The notes: generated by a model not told the origin, from the letters alone. A stretch of DNA of 64,000 bases from Monilinia fructicola (GCA_008692225.1 VICG01000001.1:186001-250000); one strand, 5' to 3'. Shown: positions 12,889-24,571, counted from the first letter of the stretch. Made by a program: numbers and translations.

Positions 12889-13335
12889 CTACGAGGTAGA
12901 CATGTATATCCGCATTAACAGACCCAGGTCCCAGACGCCAATTGTCTGGTTAATGAGTTTCAAATGTTTCAAATGCACCCCCAAAAGTCTTGAAAAGCCT
13001 TGAAAAGCCTTGGGGTACATATTTGAGAGGGTTGTAACTTCAACAACTCCTGAGTTGACGTGAATGTGTCGCGTGGGATCTCCCTCCAAACTGCCATATC
13101 TGGAGCTGAAGATGAAACGCAAACACAAGAGGTCCAAGAAGTCCTGCAATGTAAGTTTAAATTCTGAGGCGATATTGAAGAGCGACGACGTACAGTAATG
13201 TCGCGTAGGTAAGAAAGAGTTGAGGGTTCCAGGTTGCTTTGATACTTGAGGTTCCACAAAATAGCTCAATGATGACATAATAATATCACGTGAAAGGATG
13301 GAAAAGCGGACAAAGGCTGGTCGAGGGAGCTCCAC
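12889..13335 (-). CDS. Possible hypothetical protein, 148 aa
   Basis: The longest frame between the array and the hydrolase gene. It begins with an ATG and shows mixed composition without low-complexity bias, but no family or motif is recognised and no splice model supports it. It could be a chance frame or a fragment of a larger gene broken by indels. Confidence 0.2.
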   Translation of the reverse strand: MELPRPAFVRFSILSRDIIMSSLSYFVEPQVSKQPGTLNSFLPTRHYCTSSLFNIASEFKLTLQDFLDLLCLRFIFSSRYGSLEGDPTRHIHVNSGVVEVTTLSNMYPKAFQGFSRLLGVHLKHLKLINQTIGVWDLGLLMRIYMSTS

Positions 13336-13866
13336 GAGAAGGCTGAAAAGTTATCATCTAGTAATAAGATGGTCCAGTCTGGGCCGGATGAAAGGTAACT
13401 TGTGGTGAATTGAGGAAGAATGGTCAAAGATTTCCAACCACTTTATTCCAGCCGTACCTCCTTTCGTGCGGCTGAATTCAACTCAATTCAAGAGTATGCT
13501 TCAAGGCAATGAGCCCATACAGTCCAGATATACTTTTGGTTAGTGACAAGAGTTCTTCGAGGGAAGGGCGTCTTTACAACTCGGACAGATTCTTCAAAGT
13601 GTCTGTTTCAAGGGGATAGGCTCCTATGACCCAGAAGAACCCTCGACCAATAGAGAAAAAATGATCTTGGATACAGTCGACCACAATCGAATTTTCCACG
13701 TGGTCACTTGAGCTCACCGGCTTAATTCCATGCTGTCCCTGCTTTGTTCACCTTATCCTGACGTTCCCTCCAATTGGATCATCAATTCAATCCCGTCATT
13801 GAGACCAACCAACATTCCCACAATTTCGTAGTATTGATCTTCCTCCTTCACCGTATCTGCATCAAA
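13336..13866. other. 3' flank of the hydrolase gene
   Basis: No gene seen. This is presumably the 3' untranslated and intergenic sequence downstream of the minus-strand hydrolase. Confidence 0.4.
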
Positions 13867-15243
13867 TTAAACATCTTCCCCTTGAACTGCACTTCTTATC
13901 CACCCCTCCAAGACACCTGCAATCTCATCACTATTCTCCTCTAGAAACTGCATATGTCCATTTCCGTTTATCCCGCTCTGCTCGCCCTCTCCCAACTTCA
14001 TCCATTCCACCCAAACTCCGGCTTGCCTCAGATATTTCACCGTGCACCCATCATAAACCCGGTGAAAACTCGCCTCCCCCGTTTCTACAAGCACTTTCAT
14101 TCCCCTCAAATTGCCAAGTTGTCTTGCCGGTTCAATTTGCATCCAGCATTCCTCCAACTCACCCTCCCCCGCCCCTTCATTCTTAACAAGTACTTTCTCT
14201 ACTACCTCTCCAATCCCCAATTCCGGTTCATACCGCAATGGAATATCAGTGATCCCATGAGGCCTCGTAAACCCTCCAGGTGTTGTGGGTGGGAAAAGTG
14301 CATCTTGGAATGGTGGACCAGTCGGCTCAATAGAAACGATAGCTTTTACCAATTCTGGGACTTTATCTGCGATAACCCATGGCATGAGTCCTCCTTGAGA
14401 ATGACTTAGTAGAACTGCTGGGCCTATTTTGTTGAGAAGTGCTGCTCCGGCCATTTGCATGTTAGTTTCTTGTATGATGGTGTTTGATTGGAACTGAACA
14501 TTCGAGGCGTAGAAGGCGTCGAAGATACGATCACCTATTGAGCCGTTCTATTGTATTGAGTAGACGAGGTTAGGATATTTCCAGTGTCTGTATATACCCA
14601 ATGCACCACTAAAATTGGAAGGCGGAATACAATTGACTTGAAAACAAACATACACCAGGCCACTGAGTGTGCAGCGCCGCTTGAGGCCATAACCCATACC
14701 TTTCCGTCGCTGTAAATCGCTGCATAACTCGCTCCGCCGGATAAACTTGTAAGGTTGTATTGCCACTTGGGTTCCAAGCACTTCTACCTCTAGCTGTTTG
14801 GTCCAGGATGTATATTTCGTAACCATGTGATATGAAATAGGTTGCCCATCCGGGCGATCCATCGGGTTTGTTGAGCCAATTCTGTTTCAATTCAGGTTTT
14901 GATAAGTACTGGAATAGGGGTATTTTTTGGTAACATGACTTTAGGGGAGAAGGAAATGAGGGCACGTACAGTACCGGTCATCCCCTGGCCATGTATAAAA
15001 ACAATGGGATATGGTTGTTCGATACGACTCGGAAGAAGATGCTCCACGTACATCTGATTAACAAATAAAGTATTGTTGGCTGAGATGCTAACGTATTCAC
15101 CACCGATATAAAAATAGTCTCTTGATGCAAATGCTTCAGTGCCTTGAGAATCATGCTGATATTGATAAATTGGAGCGGACAACACACACCACGGTGTTAG
15201 AAAGAATGGGGAAAAAAACCAAGTAAAAACGCAATGAATACAT
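13867..15243 (-). CDS. Secreted alpha/beta hydrolase (lipase/esterase-like), three exons, one apparent indel
   Basis: Exons on the minus strand are 15243-14970, 14881-14654 and 14547-13867; the introns (14882-14969, 88 nt, GTACGT...CAG; 14548-14653, 106 nt, GTATGT...TAG) are both phase 0. The product is about 393 aa. It has a hydrophobic N-terminal signal peptide, an HGQG oxyanion-type motif near residue 85, a catalytic-Ser elbow SHSQGG (Ser about 217) and a C-terminal GNGH (candidate catalytic His about 365). This matches the alpha/beta-hydrolase fold of fungal secreted esterases; the substrate is unknown. The start ATG and the rest of exon 1 are in different frames, and removing one base of the A7 run at 15212-15218 (T7 on the coding strand) joins them and makes all exon lengths fit. 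I treat this as a probable sequencing indel rather than a dead gene. Confidence 0.82.
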
Positions 15244-16401
15244 GATGGCTTGCGGATTATTCCTGGAGCTTCCGATTGTGCAATAATGTGACTAGGTGAT
15301 TATTTTCAATTGAAAGTAGTCATGATGTTGAAAGAAAGTATGATCGCTTGCTTACATTATCATGCATACATGCATTGGATCGGCACATATCACTGGATAC
15401 ACAAGAACGTGAATCAAAAGCCAAGAAAAATAGATTTCTGCTACATACCTGCCAAAAGCTGCATGCGCATCATTCCTGGACTTGTACGTCGCGAGATCAC
15501 CAAGACGTCGCCACAAAGGCTACGCCGCACTATCGCAACACGGGCCGAATACCAAGCCGAATTCTTCTCAATTGAAGTCCAAGATTGGACAATGTTTTTT
15601 GCTGAAGTTGTATTAGGATACACGAGAAGCCTGCATAACGTGGCTGGCGCAAATTGAACGTTGAAACTACCCGCCTATCCGAAAGTTGGTAACATAAGAA
15701 TATTAACATCGGGCCTACTTTGTTGCAGAATTTGATGCACGAAGTCTAGATCACTGTGCGATAAATAATGCAAGAACAAGGCAAGAGCATTGCGTGTAAT
15801 GTTGTGTAATTATTGAAAGTCGTGGAGGCTTGAATCTGGTCTACGCACTCTTATACCAAGTTGAATGAACAAGAAGATCGAGGAAATGTGGTGCGTAATC
15901 CTGTGGCATAAAATTCACAAATCTTTGCAAGCCCAAAACTCGTGGCTCCTAGGTCTAAAAACCAAAGTAGCCAGGAATTATGGCAAAATTGGCGCCGTAT
16001 CTACCATGATTGATGGGTTGATTCGAATTTGGTGAATGAGGAGAAGGTAAATACAAGAAGAAGAGGCATGGATATGCATGCCTCCAGGCTAGCACGACAG
16101 AAAAGGAATACCAGAAAAGATTTTCCGCCATTGATACCAAAGCTGGAGTCATCAAAGCATAACTCAAAGTGAACTTCCACGAAAGTTTTACAAAAATATA
16201 TTTGCTAGCGTTACAACAATGGAGCAACCGAACAAAAAGAAATCATTTCCGCTTTGCCAAGGGGATAAGGAGTATTCACTGCCACTTCCAAAAGAGAGTA
16301 CAAGCTAGTAAGGACGCAGGGAGAGAGAGAACAAAACAAAAGTACAACCCTGGTAGCCTAGCTTCAAACTAGGTATGGAAGGAAAGAATGTTCATGACTG
16401 A
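15244..16401. other. Intergenic region upstream of the hydrolase
   Basis: Contains a 115-codon plus-strand frame (15310-15657) with no recognised domain, immediately upstream of the divergent hydrolase gene; not supported as a gene. Confidence 0.35.
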
Positions 16402-16473
16402 ACCTTCTAATAGGAATCGAACCAATATCTCCGGAATCAAAATCCGACGTGCTAACCATTACACCATAGAAGG
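16402..16473 (-). tRNA. tRNA-Gln (anticodon TTG)
   Basis: On the minus strand it folds as a 72-nt tRNA. The 7-bp acceptor stem CCTTCTA/TAGAAGG is perfect. The D arm is GTGT...GCAC with the AATGGTTA loop. The anticodon stem TCGGA/TCCGG carries the loop TTTTGAT (anticodon TTG, decoding CAA as Gln). The T loop is TTCGATT. The T stem ATTGG/CCTAT has one T-T mismatch. There is no intron. It lies about 100 bp downstream of the 5S rRNA gene on the same strand. The mismatch could be a polymorphism, an error, or a sign of a weakened copy. Confidence 0.88.
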
Positions 16474-16571
16474 GTTTGATATTTGATGATATCGTGCAGC
16501 TCACTAAAACCACTCAAATACTTCAGATCAGCTATTATTTTAACAAGTATGCAGAAAAATGAGAAGCAAAA

Positions 16572-16690
16572 ACATACAACAGCAGGGATTCGCTGGTGGT
16601 CACCCACCCAACTACTAATCTACCGATCTGAGGCTTGTGTATGGCAGAGCGGACGGGATGCCCAATTCTCCTCAGTCTATGGTCGTATGT
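16572..16690 (-). rRNA. 5S ribosomal RNA
   Basis: A 119-nt minus-strand 5S gene. It starts ACATACGACCATAG and ends GTTGTATGT, so the terminal helix is intact. The internal block GTTGGGTGGGTGACCACCAG is the expected conserved 3' half with the internal promoter region. It is followed by a T5 Pol III terminator at 16568-16572. The 5' half is diverged from the usual fungal sequence, but helix II is restored by matching changes (GACTGAGG against CCTCAGATC with the customary bulged A), which argues for a functional variant rather than a pseudogene. Dispersed single 5S genes are normal in filamentous ascomycetes. Confidence 0.92.
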
Positions 16691-17410
16691 ACCGGTGTGC
16701 GGGACTGTTGGGATTATAATGTATTGTTGAAAGGTTGCTGTTGCTTCTGTGCATGAACCGGAGAGCCATCATAGCTGCTTTTTCGTCTAAGCCAACCACA
16801 AGACCGCTTCGGACGCAGAAACATTCAAGAAAAGTTCCAAAAGGATGATTAACTTTCAATAGCAGAAGATGTAAATTGGTGGGAGAGAGGGGTGACAATC
16901 GATACCTGAGCCTCGTCGGTGATTGACCCCATGGATCCTTCCATGTGTAAAAAGTATGAGAACTGGAATCAGGCTTCTCATGGTGCTGGTGGTATATAAA
17001 GTATGATTGAAGCTTAACTTTAAGCTTGGGCCGTATGGTGGTAGTTCGATAGGATCATTTTGAAGAAGGAAGGTGTAGCAATGAACCCGCAATGCAGTTG
17101 TAGTCGTAGTTGTACAAGGAGGGTATTGGGAGTCAGGTGATTGATTGGGAAAAACAAAACATTGCGACGCCATAGAACGTTATAATTCAAGTGTAATCAA
17201 TATACCACTTGTGTGTATTCACTTCCAATGTGAGACTCTGCCATGATGAGTGACCAAAAACTCATGCATTCTGTAGGTATTCCGGGGGTATCAAATATCG
17301 TCCAACGCCTGCCCAAGTTTTACTGTCCCCCCTGCGGACGCCATATATTAAGAAATTCTTGTTTTCGAATGTCCTGTGCGCTCGAATACATACGTCTGTC
17401 TGTTGGATTA
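16691..17410. other. Intergenic region between 5S rRNA and APC11
   Basis: No supported gene. Minus-strand frames of 73 and 105 codons have no recognisable features. Confidence 0.35.
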
Positions 17411-17870
17411 TCAAGATTGAGCTGGCTCGGGTGCCGTTGTATTGTCGGTCCATTCGAACTCTGCACAAACAGTTAATATCTTTCGCATTGATTCCTCTGA
17501 ACTTCTGAACGATCTTACTCTGTCTGCACATAGGGCACTGTCCCTTGGAGGAGTCTTGTTTGATCCACTCCACTATGCAATGCTGCATCTACGTCAACAT
17601 TCCTTCCTCCATCGAGTCCAATGTCAAACTAACCATATGGAAATTGTGCCCGCATTTTCCAGATACTATTTTCATCAAAGAATTAATCATGATCGAAGGA
17701 CGAGGAATTGAAGAGTCATACACAAACTGCAATTCATCACCAGGATATTTGCAGGTAGGACAAGTTCCATCGAAATGTACCTGGCAAATACCACAAACAT
17801 CATCCTCATCAAGATCCCACCTCCAAGTTGCGACGGCATTCCATGTTCTGATCTTGACTTTCATCTTCAA
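17411..17870 (-). CDS. APC11: Anaphase-promoting complex subunit 11 (RING-H2), four exons, one apparent indel
   Basis: APC11 is the RING-H2 catalytic subunit of the anaphase-promoting complex, a ubiquitin ligase for mitotic regulators. Exons are 17870-17722, 17665-17634, 17582-17519 and 17460-17411, with introns of 56, 51 and 58 nt (GTATGA...TAG, GTTAGT...CAG, GTAAGA...CAG). The spliced protein carries KVKIRTWNAVATWRWD, CGIC, CPTC, GDECSLLSGKCGH, NFHMHCIVEWI, SSKGQCPMCRQKFEW, that is the complete APC11 zinc-ligand series, in about 97 aa. The GDEC cysteine and the first splice junction fit only if one T of the coding-strand GAATTGC (about 17731-17732) is an extra base; total exon length is 3n+1, consistent with this. 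Without that correction the gene would read an unlikely 21-residue insertion. The second Met (17864) may be the real start. Confidence 0.93.
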
Positions 17871-18155
17871 TCAGTAGCGCGGATTGGGTACATATATGCG
17901 CAGTTTCAGTGGTAGTAAGTAAAGTGAATTCTGGATGTCGTCGTGAGTGAGATGGATCCTGGATGTTGTGTTGAAATGTGGAAGTTCTCGATGATTTATT
18001 AGGAAGTTGATTAATTTCTATTGAGACTGAAGCGTGATTGGTATTGCTGAGCTTGGAACTTATCCATGGACGGGTGGGTAGTTGAAGGTACTAAAGTAGG
18101 TAGTAGGTAGTAGGTACTAACTAGGTAAGGTGTGTCTGCGTAGTGGGGTTGTTTT
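17871..18155. promoter_or_regulatory. Presumed APC11 5' flank
   Basis: Short gene-free segment between the APC11 start and the left edge of the AT-rich element; it includes a small GTAGTAGGTA-type repeat at about 18,090-18,120. No specific promoter element is identifiable. Confidence 0.3.
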
Positions 18156-18708
18156 TATCTTATCCTCAGACCCTTCGGTGTTACGTAAGCATATGAATCT
18201 ATAAAACCAATCGATCAAAACAATACTTGTACTCCGTATAGAGTATTAATTTTTTACTAGAGTTTAAACTTATTGGATTTCGCTTATAATATATATTATA
18301 ATATCTTATCTTTTAATAAAGAATTAAATTAATTATTAATTAACTATCTATTATTTAAATTATTTTAAAAATTATTTTAAAATAATTTAATTTATAAATT
18401 TAGATTTTCTTTTTCTTTAATAGGAAACGTATATCGTAATAAAAGCTAATCTTTATTAAACTAATTAACGCTATTTATAGCTAATATTATTTTAATCGCT
18501 TTTGTTAATAATATTAATAACGCTAGTAGCGTTATTTTTATTAATATATTAAGAGTATTAGCTCTATTATTAACTCCTTCTTTATTAATCGTTATATTCT
18601 TTTTATATATAATATATTATTATATTATTATTTAATTTAATATATATATATATATACTTAATTCTTAACTACTTATAAATTTAATAAATATAAAGTTAAT
18701 TTAAACTA

Positions 18709-18857
18709 GCACTCGCGGAAAATAAATTTTCAGACTTTGGATTCGTCGAATTTTATTTCCTAATGGGGGCTAGCCCTCAAACCCCCATTGCTCACTTCGT
18801 TTGAGGCTAATAAAATTCTACGAATTCAAAATCTAAAAATTTATTTTCCGCGAGTGC
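18709..18857. mobile_element. 149-bp foldback MITE, copy 1
   Basis: Long inverted repeat beginning GCACTCGCGGAAAATAAATT and ending with its complement, with a GGGGGCTAGCCC centre, flanked on both sides by TA (18,707-18,708 and 18,858-18,859). The second copy at 33,398-33,546 has exactly the same length. The TA duplication and non-coding palindromic structure fit a Tc1/mariner-type MITE. Its CG-containing arms are intact inside a strongly AT-converted host element, so it inserted later or escaped RIP because it is short. Confidence 0.88.
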
Positions 18858-19294
18858 TAGTATAATAATAATAATAAAATTTAAGAAAGAAATTATTTTT
18901 AAAATCCTTTACTATTAGATATTTATTTTCTACTTTTTTAATTTTAATATAAATACTCTTATATTATAAATATATATCTTAATAAATTATATTCTATATT
19001 AAATATATTAATAATATTATATTATATTTTTATACCTTTTTTTCTTTTTATATCTCTTTTTATCTTTTTTAATATATTTTTAATATTATTCTTTTTAATA
19101 TTTTTTTTTATATTTTTCTTTTTATTTTATTTATTTGATTTTTTAATCTTTTTCTATTTTATTTAAAAGTTAGATTTTATAAAAAAGCTTTATAATTTTT
19201 ATATATTTCTTAATATATTCTTAATTATATATAAATTATAATTAGCTTTCTTTTATAATTATAATAGTATACTTCTATTATAATAATAAACTTT

Positions 19295-19595
19295 ATTATT
19301 TTATTATTATTATTTATTATTATTATTTATTATTTATTATTATTATTATTATTTATTATTTATTATTATTTATTATTTATTATTTATTATTTATTATTTA
19401 TTATTTATTATTTATTATTTATTATTTATTATTTATTATTTTTATTATTTATTATTTATTATTTATTATTTATTATTTATTATTTATTATTTATTATTAT
19501 TATTTTATTTATTTATTATTTATTATTTATTATTTATTATTTATTATTTATTATTTATTATTTTATTATTTATTATTTATTATATTTTATTCTTT
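19295..19595 (+). repeat. (TTATTATTTA/TTATTTA)n microsatellite
   Basis: About 300 bp of ATT/ATTT units inside the AT-rich remnant. Confidence 0.95.
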
Positions 19596-19609
19596 ATTCT
19601 TTATTATTT

Positions 19610-19775
19610 CGAAATAAAATAGGCCCATATGAAATAGGCGGAATGGAATAGCCGGAATGAAATGGGCTGAAATGGAATGGGCCTGAAATGGAATGGGCCG
19701 AAATGGAATGGGCTGAAATGATTAACCACCTTCGAAATGGCCGAAATGGAATGGGCCGAAATGGTCGGAATAATT
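19610..19775 (+). repeat. GAAATGG(AATGGGC)-type minisatellite
   Basis: Roughly ten imperfect units of the form GAAATGGAATGGGCC with variations, a GC-containing island within the otherwise A/T-only remnant. Confidence 0.8.
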
Positions 19776-20294
19776 AAGCTCCGAAAGTAGAACGGAAAGT
19801 CGGCATCAAAAAATTAAGGTTTTTCGCTTACTAATGCTCGACCAATTAAAATTTTCGCTGTTTACTTATAACCAATCATACGAGCCGCTAAGGATTTAAG
19901 GTTTCGTGTTTTTTTCATTTTGAACCTCCTATAGTACAGGTATAATAATCACATGATAATAGTCACATGACTCTACATTTCTCTAAGGTTGATTCTTCGA
20001 ATCCATTATAATAGTAATTAAATTACCTTTAAATATATAATTAATTTTTTATATTTCGTTTTAATTTAATATATATATATATATATATATAACTTTAAAA
20101 ATAACTTTTATAAAAGAAATATAATTATTTATTAAAAATATAATTAAATAATTTTAAATTAATATAGAAGTTAATATACCCCTTATTCTAATTAGCTGAA
20201 TTTCTCATATAAAATAATTAATATATATTCATTACTATAAAATTATAATAAATTGCTAAAATGTAAAAACTCTATAAGGGTAAAAATTAAGATA

Positions 20295-20739
20295 AGTTTG
20301 TTCATTCTAAGGATCAATGTATACGTGAATGTACACGTGACTATCTACTGATGTAGTACAGAGTACAGATGGATAGTGGCTGGTTGATGTGGCTTGAGCT
20401 CTTTCCCCGATAAGAACGGCGAACTAGAGCGGCTCCGAAAAGGTTTAATGGCAACATGCATCCATGGATCCTTACCATCATCATCTACCACCCGCCAAAG
20501 AATCTCGTTTCAATCTTTGTTATACAATCCAAAACTCTTTATTGTCTATTCGAAGCGAATCTTTGAATATTTACTTGTTATCCTTATTATCATCCTCATC
20601 TCATATCTATACTTGCACTACTTGGACCCATTCAACTGTTCTGTTCTCACAATTTCTACTTCAGATAAAGATTTGCTTGTGGGTTCATAAATCTATGATA
20701 AACTCTTATTAATCGGCGATAACATCATAATCTGCCATA
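20295..20739. promoter_or_regulatory. 5' flank of the sulfurtransferase gene
   Basis: A 98-codon frame (20394-20690) is open but has no recognisable domain and is probably leader/promoter sequence. The gene start follows a CATAATCTGCCATA context. Confidence 0.3.
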
Positions 20740-21814
20740 ATGGCAGCATCTATCCTCTATCGAAGAGCTCCCACTCTGACCTCTTTCTCACCACAACCTC
20801 TCACTGCCACATTCTCCAAATACATCACCATGACATCTCATCGATCATTTTCATCGTACCTAGTCACTCCCTCCGAACTCTCCGAAGCTCTTAAAAAGAA
20901 TCCCCCTTCGAAGATTTCCACTTCCCCCCGCACCGTAGCTCTCTGTTCAACATGGTTTCTCCCCACCTCTCCCCTCAATGGTCTCCAGACCTTCCGCGAA
21001 AAGCGAATCCCTTCCAGTCGTTTCTTCGACCTCGATAAGGTATCCGATAAACGCTCTCCATATCCTCATATGCTCCCTGATGCGAAAACCTTTGCGTCGG
21101 CCATGAGCGCATTGGGTATTCGCAGAGATGATACAGTCGTAGTTTACGATTCTCACGAGCAGGGTCTATTCAGTGCGCCCAGGGTAGGATGGACCTTGAA
21201 GGTTTTTGGACATCCCAGTGTACATGTGTTGAACAATTTCAAATTGTGGGTGGAAGAGGGCTATCCGACTGAGAGTGGGGAATTCTGGGATGTCGACACT
21301 TGCGCATATCCAATCCCACAACTTGATGAAAGTAAAGTTGCGGATTTCGAGGAGGTTTGTGAAATTATCAAGGATACTGGTAAAGAGGGAGCGGAAGGTG
21401 TGCAGATATTGGATGCGAGAAGTTATGGGAGGTGGGCAGGAAAGGATCCAGAGCCCCGACCTGGAATGGCCAGTGGTCATATGAAGGGGAGTATCAGTAT
21501 GCCTATTGGAGAGCTATTGGATCCAACTACCAAGACTTTGTTGCCCGCGGACCAGTTGAGGAAGATATTTGAGAGCAAGGGTGTTGATCCAACGAAGCCT
21601 GTTGTCAGCAGTTGTGGTACAGGTGTTACAGCTACGATTATTGATGCTGCATTGGCAGAAGCATATGGAGACTCGGGTGTGAGGAAGGTATATGATGGAA
21701 GCTGGACGTATGCTACCCTCTCCTTTTCATTCATTTATTTACGTCGCTAACTTCAATAGTGAATTTGCTCAAAGATCCAAAATATCCGATGGATTAATTG
21801 TCAAGGAAGAATAA
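20740..21814 (+). CDS. TUM1: Mercaptopyruvate/thiosulfate sulfurtransferase (two rhodanese domains), two exons
   Basis: Exons 20740-21707 and 21760-21814 (52-nt intron, GTATGC...TAG) give a 340-aa protein ending WTEFAQRSK...VKEE. It has two rhodanese domains: the inactive N-terminal one (about 40-180, with the DSHEQGLFSAPRVGWTLKVF block) and the catalytic C-terminal one (about 205-330, ILDARSYGRWAGKDPEPRPG, then the active-site loop CGTGVTA with Cys292). The CG-x-GVTA loop is typical of mercaptopyruvate sulfurtransferases, which move sulfane sulfur to acceptors such as the tRNA-thiolation/Moco factors of the Tum1 type. The first ~30 residues (Arg/Ser/Thr-rich, no acidic residues) resemble a mitochondrial targeting peptide; Met31 (MTSHRS) could start a cytosolic form. 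There are no frameshifts. Confidence 0.93.
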
Positions 21815-24522
21815 GTTATTGCATTTCAGCGTTTGCGCAAAATATACCCACTCTACTCAAGCTTTGTACATGATGATATCTACGATGTTATTGCGAATGT
21901 TTCAGCGATGCAATTACGTTAATCTTTTCTTGCTTTGAGGATAATAAGGTACAGGGTGGGGATTTGACGTTAAGGGAGGAATAAATGAATAAGAGTTTCC
22001 TGGCGGAACATTATGAAGAATGGTCAAAGGATATAGGCAACATTCAAAATTTTACAGAATGCCTGGGTTCTTTCCTATGAATACAATGACTGTCCATACG
22101 TTTGACAACACTCCCAGACGTGAAGTGACCAAAAGCTGCCTATACTTGTTCTTCACAATCCCTTGCCTTCTCCTCAGTACATACTACGCACCGGTGAAGA
22201 TATCCACATCACAGTTGTTAAATCTCGTCGGTCAAATGATAAGAGACAACAATCTTGTCATTGTCAAGTGACGGTGATGGTTATAACGACGAGTTCGCGT
22301 ATCAACTTGACAGCGATAGATCGTTACCCTTCGACAATAATGTCGAACTTACATCCTTAAAACTTCCACCTAAGAGCTCTACATCTCTGGCATCCCATCC
22401 AGATCCCTGAACCATTTTTTTTATCAGCAGCGGGTGGCTAGAACTCACACCCATGGCGGCTTGGGTCAACTGTTTGCAGTTTTGTTTACCCGTCTTTAAC
22501 GAGAATCTGAGTCTCTTATATATAATGTGCAGACAGACCTTTGATTACCACCCTCTTCCTCCAGTCTTCTTGGCACGGAAAATCATACATAGTCCAGCCC
22601 GATTCGACTCTATCTATACACCCCTCAGTTCCCTGGTGTGGAATTACAGAAGGTGGCGTATTTTTCTATACAAAGTCTTGTAGTTGATCACACATCATAC
22701 GCCTATACCATTCCTCATAAATAGGCTGATTAACCGCTCAATCGCGATCATATACAATCGTGCCGTATTTCATGACATTCCTCTGTTTTCTATATTCGTC
22801 CTCTCTCGAAAGTCGTTGTTAGTAGCCCGAGTCGGTATCTATCACCAGGACTGTCGTCACGGCATCTAATCTCCCATTGTCGGCAAGCTCGTCGCTGAAA
22901 ATGCAAAGCTATCATTTGAAGAGTGCTTTCATCCGGATCAAACGAAATCGAACCCGTCTTTTCCAACAAGAAACACTTAGAAAAACGTCAAGCTGAAGAT
23001 ATCTTCCTGTGAGGTTTGTGGTCTCTTTTGTTCACAACAAATCTCACAAATAGTAGCAAGTCCCAAGTGATTGCTTCTTGTTGTTCTGCCGATAATCTCT
23101 CTCTAGTTTTGGGGCGCTGGATTAAGAAAAGATTGATAAGAAGTGCTTGCTTGTGCATTTGTTACCTGTTATCATAATAAACTCGTTACTTTGTGAACAA
23201 ATCGTTACTCATAACACTGGGATCCTACCATTCTACTTTGCGAGCACTCAGATCCTCAACTAAAAGTGTTTGACAGCAAAAGACGAACGAAGAAAGGTTT
23301 CGATGATTGAAAAAGACCGCACCATAAGGGATTGGTCGAATCGATCGAGGTGTAAACCAATCCTGGTGCCGAATATGGCTGGTGGAGTTTCAAAGATGGC
23401 GACTTGCTACCATTTGTGAGGTTAGTTGACTCTTTTATCCACACCAAACCTCACACTTCCTGATCCTTTTATTCTTGCGACTGAGTACCCATTCATCCAG
23501 GGCCAATTTCTTCCATGACGTATGCTAGATGAGCAAAATGTATTTTTGAATAACCACTTCGGGCGTATCGTTCATCATATGGTGGATTTCCCTCGGTGAA
23601 GAGGAAATCACCGACCACTCTTCCAAGCCTCTTACCCCTATTATAAACGGAAGCCATATCGCACATCAAGTTCCGAGAACCCGCGAGCATCCTCTTTGCA
23701 AAGAGAACAGTAGCCATCAGAAATACGATTGGACAAGCCTTTGGCATGATCCTAAAACCCACCACCACCCTCACCTCCCGCACAGCATGGTCCTCATATG
23801 GTTTTTGTTCCGTGCAAGAAAAGAACTGGGGACCTAGGTCCTTCTCCTGATCCCGCCTTGCTTATCTGATTTTATCATCTAGTCGTGGTAATTAGTCTTG
23901 AGCGTTTAGGATAAATGACAGACGGCACGGCAAGCACAGTTAAAATGACAACGGCAACTATCTATCTATCCCATCCCATCCCATCCCGCAACGAAACCCC
24001 ATCACCGCCCCCCTACTTCCCTCCTCCTCGATCTCCACCTCATCCACACCCCCCCACAATACTCCACAACGCAACAAACCAGTATGTCCCTCCGTCCCCC
24101 AGCAAACAACCCCCCCCCCCCAGCCTAATTTCCACCCAAACGCCAAACCCACGCCGCGGGATCCTGCACGACAGGGTACCCCACTCTTCCACACATACAT
24201 GCATGCATGCATGCACATCCCCAGGCTCTCGGATTCCTTCCTCAGCGCATGCAAGGCGCACCACGACCAACATCTCCAGCTTCAGATACACAGCGAGCGC
24301 TCCGCCCGCCAAACGCGTCCTTCGGGCACGGCATAGAAGAAGGCGCGTGGGCGCTCCCCAGCATACGACGAGCGCACCGCGCATTCAATCCTCTGTTCCC
24401 TTCCCTTCCCTTCCCTTCCCGTGCGAAATCCCATCTGCGCATCGCCCGCTGCTCTTCGGGGATTCTCGCTTCGTGTGCGGTACCCGCGTTGTCGTGTAGC
24501 GCCCGATCTGTCACTTCCTTCC

Positions 24523-24571
24523 TGCCTACCTACCTAGTACCTACCTACCTACCTACCTACCTACCTACCTA
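24523..24571 (+). repeat. (CTAC)n microsatellite
   Basis: About 12 tetranucleotide units, interrupted once by CTAGTAC. Confidence 0.95.

Larger units (their letters stand above)
18156..20294. mobile_element. AT-rich, RIP-like DNA transposon remnant (copy 1), interrupted by a MITE and low-complexity DNA
   Basis: The left end TATCTTATCCTCAGACCCTT and the inverted right end (reading TATCTTAATTTTTACCCTT on the minus strand) form degenerate terminal inverted repeats. Both ends match the element at 45,501-46,686. The interior is almost entirely A/T with no open frame, as expected for repeat-induced point mutation. It contains the 149-bp foldback MITE (18,709-18,857), an ATT-rich microsatellite and a GC-containing GAAATGG minisatellite. 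No exact target duplication is visible for this copy. Confidence 0.65.

Noticed and set aside
13954..14409. 151-codon plus-strand frame opposite the hydrolase
   Set aside because: Antisense shadow of the third hydrolase exon, which has the catalytic motifs.
17670..17735. A 21-residue lineage-specific insertion in APC11
   Set aside because: An intron plus one homopolymer indel restores GDECSLLSGKCGH and the missing zinc-binding Cys, which is far more likely.
17442..17877. Plus-strand frames opposite APC11
   Set aside because: The minus strand encodes the full APC11 RING-H2 series; the plus strand has no motif.
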